NCBI GenBank assembly: GCA_045534575.1
Contig: JAZSJZ010000001.1
Span: 1 to 64,000, forward strand
Reading direction: 5' to 3'
Length of the DNA: 64,000 nucleotides
Source: UBA4636 sp045534575
GTDB lineage: Bacteria > Bacillota > Clostridia > Christensenellales > Borkfalkiaceae
The notes under the pieces are model-generated. The model made no database searches. It was not told where the DNA came from and saw only the letters and a list, made by a program, of their open reading frames with translations. This document shows, piece by piece, positions 33,560 through 40,337 of this stretch. A program made the position numbers and the translations under genes. The stretch's first letter is position 1. The number at the start of each line of letters is the position of its first letter.

Positions 33560-33872
33560 TTTTCGCACCCCCCTTAGTTACAAATTGATAAATTAACATA
33601 ACTTCCCGCCACTCGTTCTTAAACTCTTCAATGCGTGAAAGACCTAAACTCGTAATGTGATAATACTTTCTTTTTCTTCCACCAAAGTTTTCCTCTCGAA
33701 CGGTTAGCATTTTTGAAAGTTCTAGTCGCTTCAAAATGGTATAGAGCGTGGATTCTTGCATTTCAATATACGGCTTCATATCTTTAATAATTTTATAGCC
33801 GTAAGAATCTTCGCTTTTGATAGCGGCTAAAACGCAAACGTCGATAAGACCTCTTTTTAATTGAACATCCAT
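33552..33872 (-). CDS. PadR family transcriptional regulator
   Basis: 106 residues, the short PadR-s2 form. The winged helix shows SEDSYGYKIIKDMKPYIEMQESTLYTILKRLE, then REENFGGRKRKYYHIT for the wing. It is expected to repress its own operon, and a palindrome at the promoter's -10 region supports this. It heads the PadR-HAAS-DUF4097 operon. Confidence 0.93.
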   Translation of the reverse strand: MDVQLKRGLIDVCVLAAIKSEDSYGYKIIKDMKPYIEMQESTLYTILKRLELSKMLTVREENFGGRKRKYYHITSLGLSRIEEFKNEWREVMLIYQFVTKGGAKNE

Positions 33873-33888
33873 TGCGTTTTCTCCTTTT

Positions 33889-33923
33889 AATACATCGTAT
33901 CACGAAGTATTGTTATTAGTCAA
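33889..33923 (-). promoter_or_regulatory. padR promoter with overlapping operator palindrome
   Basis: Minus-strand TTGACT (33918-33923), 18-bp spacer, TACGAT (33894-33899). The palindrome AATAC-N-TCGT-N3-ACGA-N-GTATT (33889-33911) covers the -10 box; the ATAC...GTAT ends match known PadR operators. Confidence 0.7.
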
Positions 33924-34001
33924 TAGTTTTTCAAAAAATTTTGGAATTTGTAATTGCTAAAAACTTCGCAATTTAAATAATTTATCTCATTTAAGAACAC
34001 G

Positions 34002-34038
34002 AAAAAAGCACCACAAACGCAAAAAACGTTTGTGATGC
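34002..34038 (-). terminator. Terminator of guaA transcript
   Basis: On the minus strand GCATCACAAACG pairs with CGTTTGTGGTGC (one G-U) and is followed by TTTTTT. It lies about 275 nt after the guaA stop, beyond two hairpin-train repeats. Confidence 0.8.
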
Positions 34039-34310
34039 CGTTTTTATAATTTATCTTTTTCCGCACGCTAACCGCGTTAGCGATTTCATCCTAGCCTCGC
34101 TAGGATTTCATCTACAAAGTAGATTTATTCCGCGCAAAAGCGTGGATTTAATTGAAAATGCACAAGCATTTGTATTTCTTTTATATAATTTAACTTCTTC
34201 CGCACGCTAACCGCGCTAGCGATTTCATCCTAGCCTCGCTAGGATTTCATCTACAAAGTAGATTTATTCCGCGCAAAAGCGTGGATTTAATTGAAAATGC
34301 ACAAGCATTT
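34037..34310. repeat. Tandem pair of hairpin-train repeats, ATTTCAT linker
   Basis: Two copies with a 139-bp period (34061-34171 and 34200-34310, similarity extending about 24 bp further left). Each has five palindromes: CGCTAAC-CGC-GTTAGCG, CCTAGC-CTC-GCTAGG, CTAC-AAA-GTAG, CCGCGC-AAAA-GCGTGG and AAATGC-ACAA-GCATTT. The first four are spaced by ATTTCAT, ATTTCAT and ATTTATT. The copies differ by a single base in the first palindrome's second arm. The second copy ends 2 nt from the guaA stop codon, so the array forms its 3' untranslated region. Nothing else was seen in 33924-34312 apart from the terminator. Confidence 0.85.
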
Positions 34311-34312
34311 TC

Positions 34313-35293
34313 TTATTCCCATTCAATTGTTCCACTTGGCTTTGGAGTTAAGTCATATAAAACTCTGTTAACGTTTGCAACTTCACTCGTAATGCGGTCG
34401 GTAATGCGCTCTAATACTTCGTAAGGAACTCTCTCAATGGTTGCGCTCATTGCGTCAACGGTGTTTACCGCACGGATAATAACGGGGTAAGCGAAGGTTC
34501 TCTTATCGTCTTTAACGCCAACCGACTTAAAATCAGGAACAGCCGTGAAATATTGCCAAACTTTGCCCTCTAAACCTGCTTTTTTGAATTCTTCTTGCAA
34601 AATTGCGTCGCTTTCACGAACTGCCTCTAGGCGATCACGAGTGATTGCGCCAAGGCATCTAACGCCAAGACCCGGGCCTGGGAACGGTTGACGGAAGACC
34701 ATATTATCAGGAAGCCCTAAAGCCTTGCCAACAATTCTAACCTCGTCTTTATACAAAAGTTTAATAGGCTCGCAAAGTTCAAATTGCAAATCTTCAGGAA
34801 GCCCGCCAACGTTGTGGTGGCTTTTAACGCCGTCGCTTTCCAAAATATCAGGATAAATGGTGCCTTGTGCTAAGAAATCAACGTCAGTAAGTTTTCTTGC
34901 TTCTTCTTCGAACACGCGAATAAATTCCGCGCCGATAATCTTTCTTTTTTGTTCAGGGTCGCTAACGTCAACGAGTTTATCTAAAAAGCGGTCAACAGCG
35001 TCAACGTAAACGAGGTTTGCGCCCATTTCTTCACGGAACACTTTAACAACTTGTTCAGGCTCACCCTTTCTTAACAAGCCGTGGTTAACGTGCACGCAGA
35101 TAAGTTGTTTGCCGATAGCCTTAATCAAAAGCCCCGCAACAACCGAAGAGTCAACGCCACCAGATAGAGCAAGCAAAACCTTTTTATCGCCAACTTGTTC
35201 TCTTATGATAGCAATTTGCTCAGCGATAAACTTATCAGCAAGGGCTTTGGTGGTAATTCTTTCCATCGTGTCAGGACGAATATTATCGTTCAT
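34313..35293 (-). CDS. guaA: GMP synthase ATP-pyrophosphatase/dimerisation part, no amidotransferase domain
   Basis: 326 residues against about 510-525 for normal bacterial GuaA. The P-loop SGGVDSS is at 44-50, and DPEQKRKIIGAEFI, GVKSHHNVGGLPE, RQPFPGPGLGVR and TPKPSGTIEWE at the C-terminus show that the whole synthetase and dimerisation parts are intact. The glutamine amidotransferase domain that should precede residue 1 is absent: the gene has its own ATG with AAGGAG, a promoter, and a different gene upstream. It must use free ammonia or a separate glutaminase subunit, as archaea do. The enzyme aminates XMP to GMP. Confidence 0.9.
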   Translation of the reverse strand: MNDNIRPDTMERITTKALADKFIAEQIAIIREQVGDKKVLLALSGGVDSSVVAGLLIKAIGKQLICVHVNHGLLRKGEPEQVVKVFREEMGANLVYVDAVDRFLDKLVDVSDPEQKRKIIGAEFIRVFEEEARKLTDVDFLAQGTIYPDILESDGVKSHHNVGGLPEDLQFELCEPIKLLYKDEVRIVGKALGLPDNMVFRQPFPGPGLGVRCLGAITRDRLEAVRESDAILQEEFKKAGLEGKVWQYFTAVPDFKSVGVKDDKRTFAYPVIIRAVNTVDAMSATIERVPYEVLERITDRITSEVANVNRVLYDLTPKPSGTIEWE

Positions 35294-35349
35294 TTTCGTT
35301 CTCCTTAAAAATTTCGGTAATGTTTTTGGTAAAGTTTAAATATTATGCA

Positions 35350-35377
35350 TTAAATATTGTATATGTGAAAATTGTCA
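35350..35377 (-). promoter_or_regulatory. Promoter of guaA
   Basis: TTGACA (35372-35377), 16-bp spacer, TATTTA (35350-35355) on the minus strand. No purine riboswitch was seen. Confidence 0.6.
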
Positions 35378-35392
35378 ATAATTTTAAACTAA

Positions 35393-36592
35393 TTATGAAT
35401 TAGTATAGTTATCGAAATAGCCTTGAACCAAAACAACAGGCGTTCCCTTATCTCCCGAACCGCTGGTTAAATCGCATAACGAGCCGATAAGGTCGGTAAG
35501 TTGGCGAGGAGTAGTGCCTTGGGAAGCCATATTGCCAACTAAATTTTCTTGTTTTGCCTTGATAGACTTTGAAATTGCCTCTTTTAACGCCTCGCCAGAT
35601 AAATCTTTAAAGTCGTTATCGGCAAGATATTTAAGTTTCAATTCGTTAGGCGTGCCGATAAGCCCATCTGTAAACGCTGGAGAAACAACAGGGTCGGCAA
35701 GTTCCCAAATTTTACCTTTAGGGTCTTTGAAAGCGCCGTCGCCATAAACCATAACTTCAACGTGCTTGCCCGTTGCCTTTAAAACTTTGTCTTGAATATC
35801 TAAAACGAGGTCCTTGCAAGCCCTTGGGAAGAGTTTTATCGTAGTTTCGGTTGACTTGTTTGAACCAAGTAAACCATATTTCTCATTGCAACCGCTACCG
35901 TCAACTGGCGCGTTCATAATATCGTCAAGCCCGCAAACACGCTTAGCGCCGTTACTGAGCAAAATTCTCTTTGTTCTTGCGCGGGTGTGAATATCGCAAG
36001 TTAAAACGCTGTCGCAATAGTTTAGAATAGTTTTTGCTTGGTTAGCAAAAATAATTTCAACCTCAGCCCCGCACGATTTGATTAGTTCTTCGTAATATTC
36101 AACGTAGTCAATGCCCGTAAACTCGTGAACGTTCTTGCCGAAAAGTTCACGATATTTTTCAAGCGTTAAAACGTCGCTATAAGGGTTAACGCCCGCTTCG
36201 TCGATTTTATCGAGGCTAACGAGTTCGTTACCAACCTCGTCTGAAGGGTAACTTAGCATTAACACGACTTTCTTGCAACCCATTGCAATACCCTTTAAGC
36301 AGATAGCAAAACGATTTCTTGAAAGAATTGGGAAAATTACGCCAACCGTTTCCCCACCGAGTTTTGCCTTAACGTCGCTAGCGATATTTTCAATCGAGCA
36401 GTAGTTGCCTTGCGCTCTAGCAACGATAGATTCGGTTATTGCAATAACGTCCCTATCGCGAAGCGCAAAACCTTCGTCAACACTAGCCTCAATTACGCTA
36501 TCTGCAACGATTTTAGCAAGGTCATCGCCTTCACGAATAATAGGGCAACGAATACCACGGGAAACTGTTCCAACTTTTCTTTCTTTGCTCAT
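35393..36592 (-). CDS. Coenzyme F420-0:L-glutamate ligase-like protein (CofE family)
   Basis: 399 residues from the ATG at 36592, which has AGGAG 5 nt upstream. GIRCPIIREGDDL, ALRDRDVIAITESIVARAQGN, SRNRFAICLKGIAMG, VYGDGAFKDPKGKIWELADPVV and GTPNELKLKYLAD resemble the F420_ligase domain, which in archaea and actinobacteria adds glutamate to F420-0. Clostridia generally lack F420 and no F420 gene is visible, so a different amide-ligase role is likely. It lies just upstream of the guaA promoter on the same strand. Confidence 0.75.
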   Translation of the reverse strand: MSKERKVGTVSRGIRCPIIREGDDLAKIVADSVIEASVDEGFALRDRDVIAITESIVARAQGNYCSIENIASDVKAKLGGETVGVIFPILSRNRFAICLKGIAMGCKKVVLMLSYPSDEVGNELVSLDKIDEAGVNPYSDVLTLEKYRELFGKNVHEFTGIDYVEYYEELIKSCGAEVEIIFANQAKTILNYCDSVLTCDIHTRARTKRILLSNGAKRVCGLDDIMNAPVDGSGCNEKYGLLGSNKSTETTIKLFPRACKDLVLDIQDKVLKATGKHVEVMVYGDGAFKDPKGKIWELADPVVSPAFTDGLIGTPNELKLKYLADNDFKDLSGEALKEAISKSIKAKQENLVGNMASQGTTPRQLTDLIGSLCDLTSGSGDKGTPVVLVQGYFDNYTNS

Positions 36593-36768
36593 AAAAACTC
36601 CTAGTAGCAAAACCGCGCGAAGGCTTAACTTATTTCACGATTTATTTCGCGCTTTTTCGCCATTATTTATTACAATAAAATTTTATCTTAAATAAACGAG
36701 ATTGTCAAGCCCTAAACGAATAAAGATTGTATCATAATTATTTATATTTAACCCTAATTTTAGTTATA

Positions 36769-36808
36769 TTTCTAAGCCGTAAAAAGTTGAGTTTCTAAGC
36801 CGTAAAAA
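36769..36808. repeat. Short direct repeat
   Basis: TTTCTAAGCCGTAAAAA occurs twice with a 23-bp period in the 353-nt gap between divergent genes. Apart from this and the promoter at 36884, the gap is plain A/T-rich sequence. Confidence 0.7.
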
Positions 36809-36883
36809 TTGCAATAGAATTTTAAACCTATAAGCAAAAAACTTCCGCTAAAGTTTAGTTTTCGTTAAATTTGAATAAAATTG

Positions 36884-36912
36884 TTTACAAACTTTAATCG
36901 TTATGCTATAAT
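36884..36912 (+). promoter_or_regulatory. Promoter of the CNNM/CBS gene
   Basis: TTTACA (36884-36889), 17-bp spacer, TATAAT (36907-36912). Confidence 0.8.
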
Positions 36913-36945
36913 TTCATATAATATTTTAATTAGGAGATTACAAAA

Positions 36946-38265
36946 TTGATTACAACTGATCCCGAACCCGAACCTGAAAGTATAACTTTATACGTTGTTA
37001 TACTTGTTTTTTTAATTTTGCTGTCGGCATTTTTCTCGTCAACCGAAACGGCGTTTACGTCGGCTAACCGAGTGCGCTTGAAAACGAGAGTTAACGACGG
37101 TAAAAGAAACGCTTCTAAGGTTTTAGAACTTTTAGAAAACTTTGACCGCGTTTTATTTACTTTGCTAATTGGAAATAATATCGTAAATATAACGGCATCG
37201 ACTATAGGCACTATTTTGTTCGTAAAACTTTTGCAAAACGAAAGCCTAGGAGCTACCGTTTCGACCATCGTTTTGACGGTAACCGTTCTAATTTTTGGCG
37301 AAATTTTTCCAAAACTTATCGCTAAAGAATATCCTGAGCGTTTGGCTGAGTTAACCTACCCTATCATTAAATTTTTCTCAATCATCCTTTTCCCAATCTG
37401 CATGATTTTTGCAGGGCTTAAGTGGCTGTTTGAAAAAGTTTTCAAGTTTAAAGGTGATGATGGTATTACCGAAGACGAACTTTTAACTATGGTTGAAGAA
37501 GCCAATGAAGACGGGACTATTGAAGATAGCGAATCGGAACTTATTTCAAGCGCAATCGAATTTCACGACTGTGAGGTTGGCGATATTTTAGTTCCTCGAG
37601 TTAACGTGATTGCCGTGCCTATCGACCAAGATATGGCAAAAATTAAAAGAACGTTTTTCAAAAACGCCTTTTCTCGCCTACCCGTTTATTCTGGCACTAT
37701 CGATAAAATCGTCGGTATGATTCACGAGCGTGATTTTCTTATCGCAATGGATAGAGGCGAAACGTCTATTCAAGGCATTATTAAAAAGACGGCTATCGCC
37801 ACTGAGCATATGAAAATTTCAACGCTTCTTCGCAATATGCAAAAAGCAAAAGTGCATCTTGCCGTTGTTGTTGACGAGTATGGCGGAACGCTAGGCATTG
37901 TAACGCTGGAAGATATTTTAGAAGAACTAGTTGGCGAAATTTGGGACGAGCACGACGAGATTGTGGAATATTTCGACCGTGTTAACGATAACACCTACCG
38001 CGTTGACGGTAACGCTGACCTTGGCGACTTTTTTGAACTTTTCTCCATAAGCACCGAAGAAGACGATTTTGATTCTCAAACGGTTGGTGGCTGGGTAATG
38101 GAAATGCTCGGCGAACTTCCTAAAAAGAACGACTCTTTCGATTTTGAACACTTGCACGTTATTCTAACCAAGTGCACACAAAGGCGTGTTATGGAAGTTA
38201 AAGTTGTTATAACCGACGAAGAAGTCGTTAAAGAACTCAACGAAGAAAATAACCAAGAAGATTAA
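36946..38265 (+). CDS. CNNM/CorC-type membrane protein with CBS pair (HlyC/CorC family)
   Basis: 439 residues starting at a TTG codon with AGGAG 9 nt upstream; no better start is in frame. The CNNM transmembrane domain (about 10-175; FFSSTETAFTSANRVRLK, GNNIVNI, GEIFPKLIAKEYPE) is followed by two CBS domains (about 200-310; VPRVNVIAVP, VVDEYGGTLGIVTLEDILEELVGEI) and a CorC_HlyC domain. Relatives export magnesium or cobalt ions or sense divalent cations, with the CBS pair binding ATP-Mg. It is followed by a terminator and then the patatin gene. Confidence 0.92.
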   Translation: MITTDPEPEPESITLYVVILVFLILLSAFFSSTETAFTSANRVRLKTRVNDGKRNASKVLELLENFDRVLFTLLIGNNIVNITASTIGTILFVKLLQNESLGATVSTIVLTVTVLIFGEIFPKLIAKEYPERLAELTYPIIKFFSIILFPICMIFAGLKWLFEKVFKFKGDDGITEDELLTMVEEANEDGTIEDSESELISSAIEFHDCEVGDILVPRVNVIAVPIDQDMAKIKRTFFKNAFSRLPVYSGTIDKIVGMIHERDFLIAMDRGETSIQGIIKKTAIATEHMKISTLLRNMQKAKVHLAVVVDEYGGTLGIVTLEDILEELVGEIWDEHDEIVEYFDRVNDNTYRVDGNADLGDFFELFSISTEEDDFDSQTVGGWVMEMLGELPKKNDSFDFEHLHVILTKCTQRRVMEVKVVITDEEVVKELNEENNQED

Positions 38266-38268
38266 CAA

Positions 38269-38312
38269 AAAAGCAGTATTAGTCAGCCTATAAGCCGATT
38301 AACACTGCTTTT
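38269..38312 (+). terminator. Terminator after the CNNM gene, with element in the loop
   Basis: AAAAGCAGT / ACTGCTTTT stem extended by TTA/TAA. The loop contains CTATAA-GCCGA-TTAAC (copy 12 of the dispersed element, 38286-38303). Confidence 0.8.
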
Positions 38313-38327
38313 AAACTACGGAGAATT

Positions 38328-39110
38328 ATGGCAAACAAAAAATTAGGTATTGTTTTAGGCGCTGGTGGCGCAAGAGGAGTTGTTCATATCGGCTTTTTGC
38401 AAGCGCTTGAAGAAAACGGAATTTTCCCAGATATTATAACCGGCTGTTCTATAGGCTCGGTGGTAGGCTCGATTTATCTTTCGGGCAAATCGCCAAAGCA
38501 TATGTATAGGCTGGCTAGTGCGCTAAAGAAAAAAGATATTATTGATTTTAGTTTAAAACTTTATTCAAACAAAGCAATTTTAAAAACAAATAAAATGATT
38601 GCGCTTTTAAAGCACTTTCTTGGCGATAAAAACATTGAAGATTTACCAAAGCCTTTTGCGTGCATTGCAACAGACGTAAAAACAGGAAAAATTCACACCT
38701 TTACTAGCGGAAACCTTCTAACGGCGGTTAGGGCAAGTTCTACTATTCCTACTATTTTTACGCCCGTTGAGTTTGAAGATAAACTCTTGGTTGACGGCGG
38801 GCTTTTACTTAGAACGCCGGTAAAAGTGGCAAAAGAACTCGGCGCTGACGTTACTGTTGCCGTTGACCTTTTAGCATATTTACCCGATTTTGAATCTGCC
38901 AAAAACATTGTTGATATGGGGCTTAGAAGCATAGATATTTTGCAACATAACTCTAAAAAGGCTTTGGGTGCAAACAAGCCCGATTTAATGTTAAAACCAA
39001 AACTTTGCCACTTTAGCCAATTCAAAATTGAAAACCAAGATAAACTTTACGAAATTGGCTATTCCTTAGGCATTGCGAATATCGCAAAAATTAAGAATTT
39101 ATTAAAATAA
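38328..39110 (+). CDS. Patatin-like phospholipase (RssA-like)
   Basis: 260 residues. The oxyanion-hole glycine string GAGGARG (11-17), the nucleophile Ser41 in GCSIGS and the catalytic Asp in VDGG (near residue 157) form the patatin Ser-Asp dyad. It probably hydrolyses membrane lipids. Relatives in bacteria include NTE/RssA proteins of unclear physiological role. No signal peptide. Confidence 0.9.
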   Translation: MANKKLGIVLGAGGARGVVHIGFLQALEENGIFPDIITGCSIGSVVGSIYLSGKSPKHMYRLASALKKKDIIDFSLKLYSNKAILKTNKMIALLKHFLGDKNIEDLPKPFACIATDVKTGKIHTFTSGNLLTAVRASSTIPTIFTPVEFEDKLLVDGGLLLRTPVKVAKELGADVTVAVDLLAYLPDFESAKNIVDMGLRSIDILQHNSKKALGANKPDLMLKPKLCHFSQFKIENQDKLYEIGYSLGIANIAKIKNLLK

Positions 39111-39130
39111 TCGACTTATAGCCCAACTTA
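39107..39130 (-). repeat. Dispersed CTATAA element, copy 13
   Basis: Overlaps the stop codon of the patatin gene, in reverse orientation to it (N5 = GTCGA, right arm TTATT). Confidence 0.6.
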
Positions 39131-39391
39131 GCGTGATACTTCACGCAACGAATTGCAACCTCTCGGCTGCGTGAATTGAAAGCGGTGCTTTCATGAATTG
39201 CCTGTGGCATGATTTGCGCACCAAGGCGCATTGATTGCAATTCAATTCATGGAGGTGGCGGAACGCCGACGAGAAATTATGGCGAAGCCAATTCACGATG
39301 CATCAGCATCAATTCATTTGTAAAAAAGCGTTTGGGTTTTACTTAATGATGTTTTCTTGCGGATAGTGAAGTTTTGCCTTCGGCAAAGTGG
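39131..39391. repeat. Hairpin-train repeat, ATGAATTG / CAATTCAT linkers
   Basis: A chain of small palindromes: GCGTGA-TACT-TCACGC, GAAAGC-GGT-GCTTTC, GCC-TGT-GGC, TGCGC-ACCAAG-GCGCA, GGCG-GAA-CGCC, TGGC-GAA-GCCA and GATGC-ATCA-GCATC. Linkers are variants of ATGAATTG in the left half and its complement CAATTCAT in the right half, so the whole block can also fold back on itself around 39240. A GTGAAGT-hairpin-GTGGAA unit related to the 29.8-kb array ends it. No gene is seen in 39111-39503. Confidence 0.75.
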
Positions 39392-39450
39392 AAAATTTAA
39401 CTTAAATTTACTTTTAAAATCAAATTCAAAAACAAATTTTTCAAAAAATA

Positions 39451-39492
39451 AAAAGCACTCCAGAAAAGATAATCACTTTTTGGAGTGCTTTT
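39451..39492 (-). terminator. Terminator of the small lipoprotein gene
   Basis: AAAAGCACTCCA / TGGAGTGCTTTT, 12-bp perfect stem, with TATTTTTTGA following on the minus strand. Confidence 0.85.
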
Positions 39493-39503
39493 AAATTTTT
39501 TTC

Positions 39504-39983
39504 TTACATTTCAAACGCTAAAGTTTTAATTGCGCTTGCAAAAGCTTTTTTATAGTTTTCTTTGTTTTCCTTAAACGTGCTAAACGACCCGCTTACGTTC
39601 ATAACAAATTCATAATAATCCGAGTAAGCGAGCATAACTGCTTTTATCTCATCAGACAATTCTGAGTCCTTGATGTCTTTATATAGCGATTTAATTATAA
39701 TATCGTTTTCTTCAATTTTCAATTTGTTTTCTTCATTGTTGCTAATGGCATAAGCGATTGCATAGTTTATATTTCCTAGATATTCATCATTATAAATTGC
39801 GTCATACCAACAATCATAAATATCGTCGGCAAAATTATCAAGGCAAGTTTGCGATTCCACAATTTTATCGTAAAACTCTTGAGTTTTATTACCCTTACCA
39901 CCTTTACAGCCAACGAACGTAAAGCACGAAACAGCCAGCAACACTACTAATATAAAAACTAATAGTTGTCTAATTCTTTTCAT
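39504..39983 (-). CDS. Small lipoprotein of unknown function
   Basis: 159 residues from the ATG at 39983, which has GGAGG 8 nt upstream. The signal peptide (LLVFILVVLLAVSCFTFVGC) ends in a lipobox VGC at about residue 26. The mature part is acidic and helical, with no family I recognise. It is transcribed divergently from an XRE regulator, and its -35/-10 spacer contains one of two operator palindromes, so it is probably that regulator's main target. It may act at the envelope. Confidence 0.7.
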   Translation of the reverse strand: MKRIRQLLVFILVVLLAVSCFTFVGCKGGKGNKTQEFYDKIVESQTCLDNFADDIYDCWYDAIYNDEYLGNINYAIAYAISNNEENKLKIEENDIIIKSLYKDIKDSELSDEIKAVMLAYSDYYEFVMNVSGSFSTFKENKENYKKAFASAIKTLAFEM

Positions 39984-40016
39984 TTGTATTACCTCCAAAA
40001 AATGATTTGTATTAAG

Positions 40017-40071
40017 AATATACCACACCAAACGGTGTAAGTCAACAAAAATACACCACTTGGTGTAAAAT
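40017..40071. promoter_or_regulatory. Divergent promoter with two ACACC-N4-GGTGT operators
   Basis: For the lipoprotein (minus): TTGACT (40040-40045), 17-bp spacer, TATATT (40017-40022). Operator 1 (40025-40038) sits inside this spacer. Operator 2 (40053-40066) abuts a plus-strand TAAAAT (40066-40071) that would serve the XRE gene. Operator centres are 28 bp apart. Confidence 0.75.
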
Positions 40072-40077
40072 AAATAT

Positions 40078-40293
40078 ATGAGTAATAATTTTAAGATGGC
40101 TTTCGCTCAAAATTTAAAAGCACTGATAGGAGATATGAGCATTTCGGAGTTTTCGAGGAAGGTTGATATCCCACAGCAAACAATTTCAAGATATCTTCTT
40201 TGTCAAAGAGAAATTTCTTTGACTAATCTTTGCAAAATTGCAGACTTTTTTAATGAAGATATAGATTTTTTAATTGGTCGAAAAGAATACTAA
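40078..40293 (+). CDS. XRE-family (HTH_3) transcriptional regulator
   Basis: 71 residues, essentially a single Cro/CI-type helix-turn-helix: MSISEFSRKVDIPQQTISRYLLCQREISLTNLCKIADFF. It lacks any ligand or oligomerisation domain, as in small phage-like and toxin-antitoxin regulators. It most likely binds the two ACACC-N4-GGTGT palindromes in the shared promoter and controls itself and the lipoprotein. There is no ribosome site, and the -10 box places the transcript start close to the ATG, so a leaderless mRNA is likely. Confidence 0.88.
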   Translation: MSNNFKMAFAQNLKALIGDMSISEFSRKVDIPQQTISRYLLCQREISLTNLCKIADFFNEDIDFLIGRKEY

Positions 40294-40294
40294 A

Positions 40295-40325
40295 AGCCCG
40301 CGATTTTATCGCGGGCTGTTGTTTT
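40295..40325. terminator. Terminator between XRE and GT-C genes
   Basis: AGCCCGCGAT (40295-40304) / ATCGCGGGCT (40308-40317), followed by a T7 run; serves the XRE gene and, more weakly, the convergent GT-C gene. Confidence 0.85.
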
Positions 40326-40337
40326 TTTGAAATACTT

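Noticed and set aside
34061..34310. Possible CRISPR array
   Set aside because: The units are themselves palindromic and differ from each other, the constant part is only 7 nt, there are no unique 30-nt spacers, and no cas gene is present.
35294..35392. Purine riboswitch or remnant of the guaA amidotransferase domain
   Set aside because: The gap is short and A/T-rich with a plain promoter; neither a three-way junction nor glutaminase motifs are present in any frame.
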